Positions 6,682-7,290 of a stretch of DNA of 7,290 nt are shown here, piece after piece. The stretch is taken from NCBI GenBank assembly GCA_019057975.1, contig JAHLWJ010000221.1:1-7290 (forward strand). Reading direction: 5' to 3'. The notes beneath the pieces are model-generated. The model was given only the letters and a program-made list of their open reading frames with translations, was not told where the DNA came from and searched no databases. Origin of the DNA: Promethearchaeota archaeon (lineage in GTDB: Archaea > Asgardarchaeota > Lokiarchaeia > Sigynarchaeales > SOKP01). Each line of letters starts with the position of its first letter. Position 1 is the first letter of the stretch. Position numbers and translations under genes: made by a program.

Positions 6682-6707
6682 AATTAAAATAGGATGTTCA
6701 CATCTTT

Positions 6708-6716
6708 TTTATAAAT
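6708..6716 (+). promoter_or_regulatory. Second candidate TATA box for the TetR gene
   Basis: TTTATAAAT lies about 35-40 bases before ATG 6750, so transcription would start near 6738 with a very short leader that still includes the Shine-Dalgarno GGTGAT (6740-6745). The preceding bases (CATCTTT) are a poor BRE. A small dyad GATGT-TC-ACATC (6693-6704) lies immediately upstream. I cannot decide between this box and the one at 6661. Confidence 0.35.
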
Positions 6717-6749
6717 AAGAAATATCAATTCTAAGTTAGGGTGATTTAA

Positions 6750-7290
6750 ATGAGTTCTGAACAAAACAAAAAGAAAACACGAAGTCGTTCCCCTGTAAAG
6801 AAAGCTCAACAGTTTGAACGTATTTTAGAGGCAGGAAAGCAACTATTTCTGGATAAGGGAAGGGACGGGTTTAGTTTACGAGGCTTGGCTAAAATGCTTG
6901 ATATGAACCAAAACAACCTTTATAATTATGTAGATAGTAAGCGAGAGCTCTGGATAGCTATTCGGAATAAATTTTTTAAACAATATAAAGATGAGAATCT
7001 AGATATTATAGAATCTCATGAAGGATCTAATGTAGAATTGTTGTTGAAAATATTTGATCATTTTTTTGAGTTTGCCCAGAATGACCCCGCAGCATTCAGT
7101 ATGATGCATATTATCCCTTCTCCTCCCTCTGACAAGGTAGGGACATTTGAAAAAGAATATAAGGCTTTCAATTTTTTGGATGGAACAACGAGAAAAGTAC
7201 AGGAAGCCATTAACAAAGAAGAAATCAAAGAAGATAACAGTGCAATTCTTTCCTTCTTTCTATACAGTTTAATTTTAGGGGCTACAATTG
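6750..7290 (+). CDS. TetR/AcrR-family transcriptional regulator (partial, 3' end beyond window)
   Basis: The first 180 codons are present and the frame is open to the window edge. Residues about 22-70 form the TetR DNA-binding domain: ERILEAGKQLFLDKGRDGFS (23-42) covers helix 1 and the turn, LRGLAKMLDM (43-52) is helix 2, and NQNNLYNYVDSKRELW (53-68) contains the recognition helix with the family's LY.Y...K.EL pattern. The rest, helical with hydrophobic stretches and a HIIPSPPSDKVG loop near 120, is the variable ligand-binding/dimer part and gives no ligand clue. A basic N-terminal tail (KKKTRSRSPVKK, 7-18) precedes the domain and may add DNA contact. ATG 6750 is preceded by GGTGAT with four bases between. 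The gene follows the binding-protein terminator in the same direction and has its own promoter, with a palindrome suggesting autoregulation. Control of the neighbouring importer is plausible from location only. Confidence 0.9.
   Translation, partial: MSSEQNKKKTRSRSPVKKAQQFERILEAGKQLFLDKGRDGFSLRGLAKMLDMNQNNLYNYVDSKRELWIAIRNKFFKQYKDENLDIIESHEGSNVELLLKIFDHFFEFAQNDPAAFSMMHIIPSPPSDKVGTFEKEYKAFNFLDGTTRKVQEAINKEEIKEDNSAILSFFLYSLILGATI

Noticed and set aside
6573..6749. Non-coding RNA or small gene between the binding protein and the regulator
   Set aside because: The stretch is AT-rich with only the T-tract, TATA-like boxes and short dyads; I see no stable RNA structure or credible reading frame.

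Overview
The window suggests an AT-rich archaeon. The promoters have archaeal TATA-box/BRE shape (for example TTTATATA preceded by GAAAC), starts carry Shine-Dalgarno sequences, and the secreted binding protein has many N-X-S/T sequons and a C-terminal PGF + membrane helix + basic tail instead of a lipoprotein cysteine. The style resembles Asgard (Lokiarchaeia-like) genomes, but that placement is a guess from general appearance; archaeal origin is the firmer claim.

Layout: the left 4 kb is a minus-strand operon of a peptide/nickel-type (DppBCDF/OppBCDF family) ABC importer. In transcription order it holds a small four-helix membrane protein of unknown function (4043-3543), permease DppB (3504-2437), permease DppC (2419-1424), and an ATPase (from about 1406 leftward, cut by the window edge right after its LSGGM signature). 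The ATPase reads in one open frame with about 255 residues of seven-helix membrane domain at its N terminus, an unusual fusion. That ORF has no ATG/GTG/TTG at the expected distance from its Shine-Dalgarno; ATT at 1406 fits best.

The 285-bp divergent intergenic region (4044-4328) holds a strong forward promoter, a perfect 17-bp palindrome at the predicted transcription start, and a 24-bp direct tandem repeat in the leader. To the right, on the plus strand, lies the 747-residue family 5 substrate-binding protein (4329-6572), which is secreted and C-terminally anchored. It is followed by a T-tract terminator, a 140-bp promoter region with inverted repeats, and the first 180 codons of a TetR-family regulator (6750 to the window end).

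Together the genes form one import system. The anchored binding protein captures a peptide or oligosaccharide outside the cell, DppB/DppC form the channel, and the membrane-fused ATPase (probably with a second ATPase beyond the left edge) drives uptake. The TetR protein is the natural candidate for its control. Substrate specificity cannot be read from the sequence.
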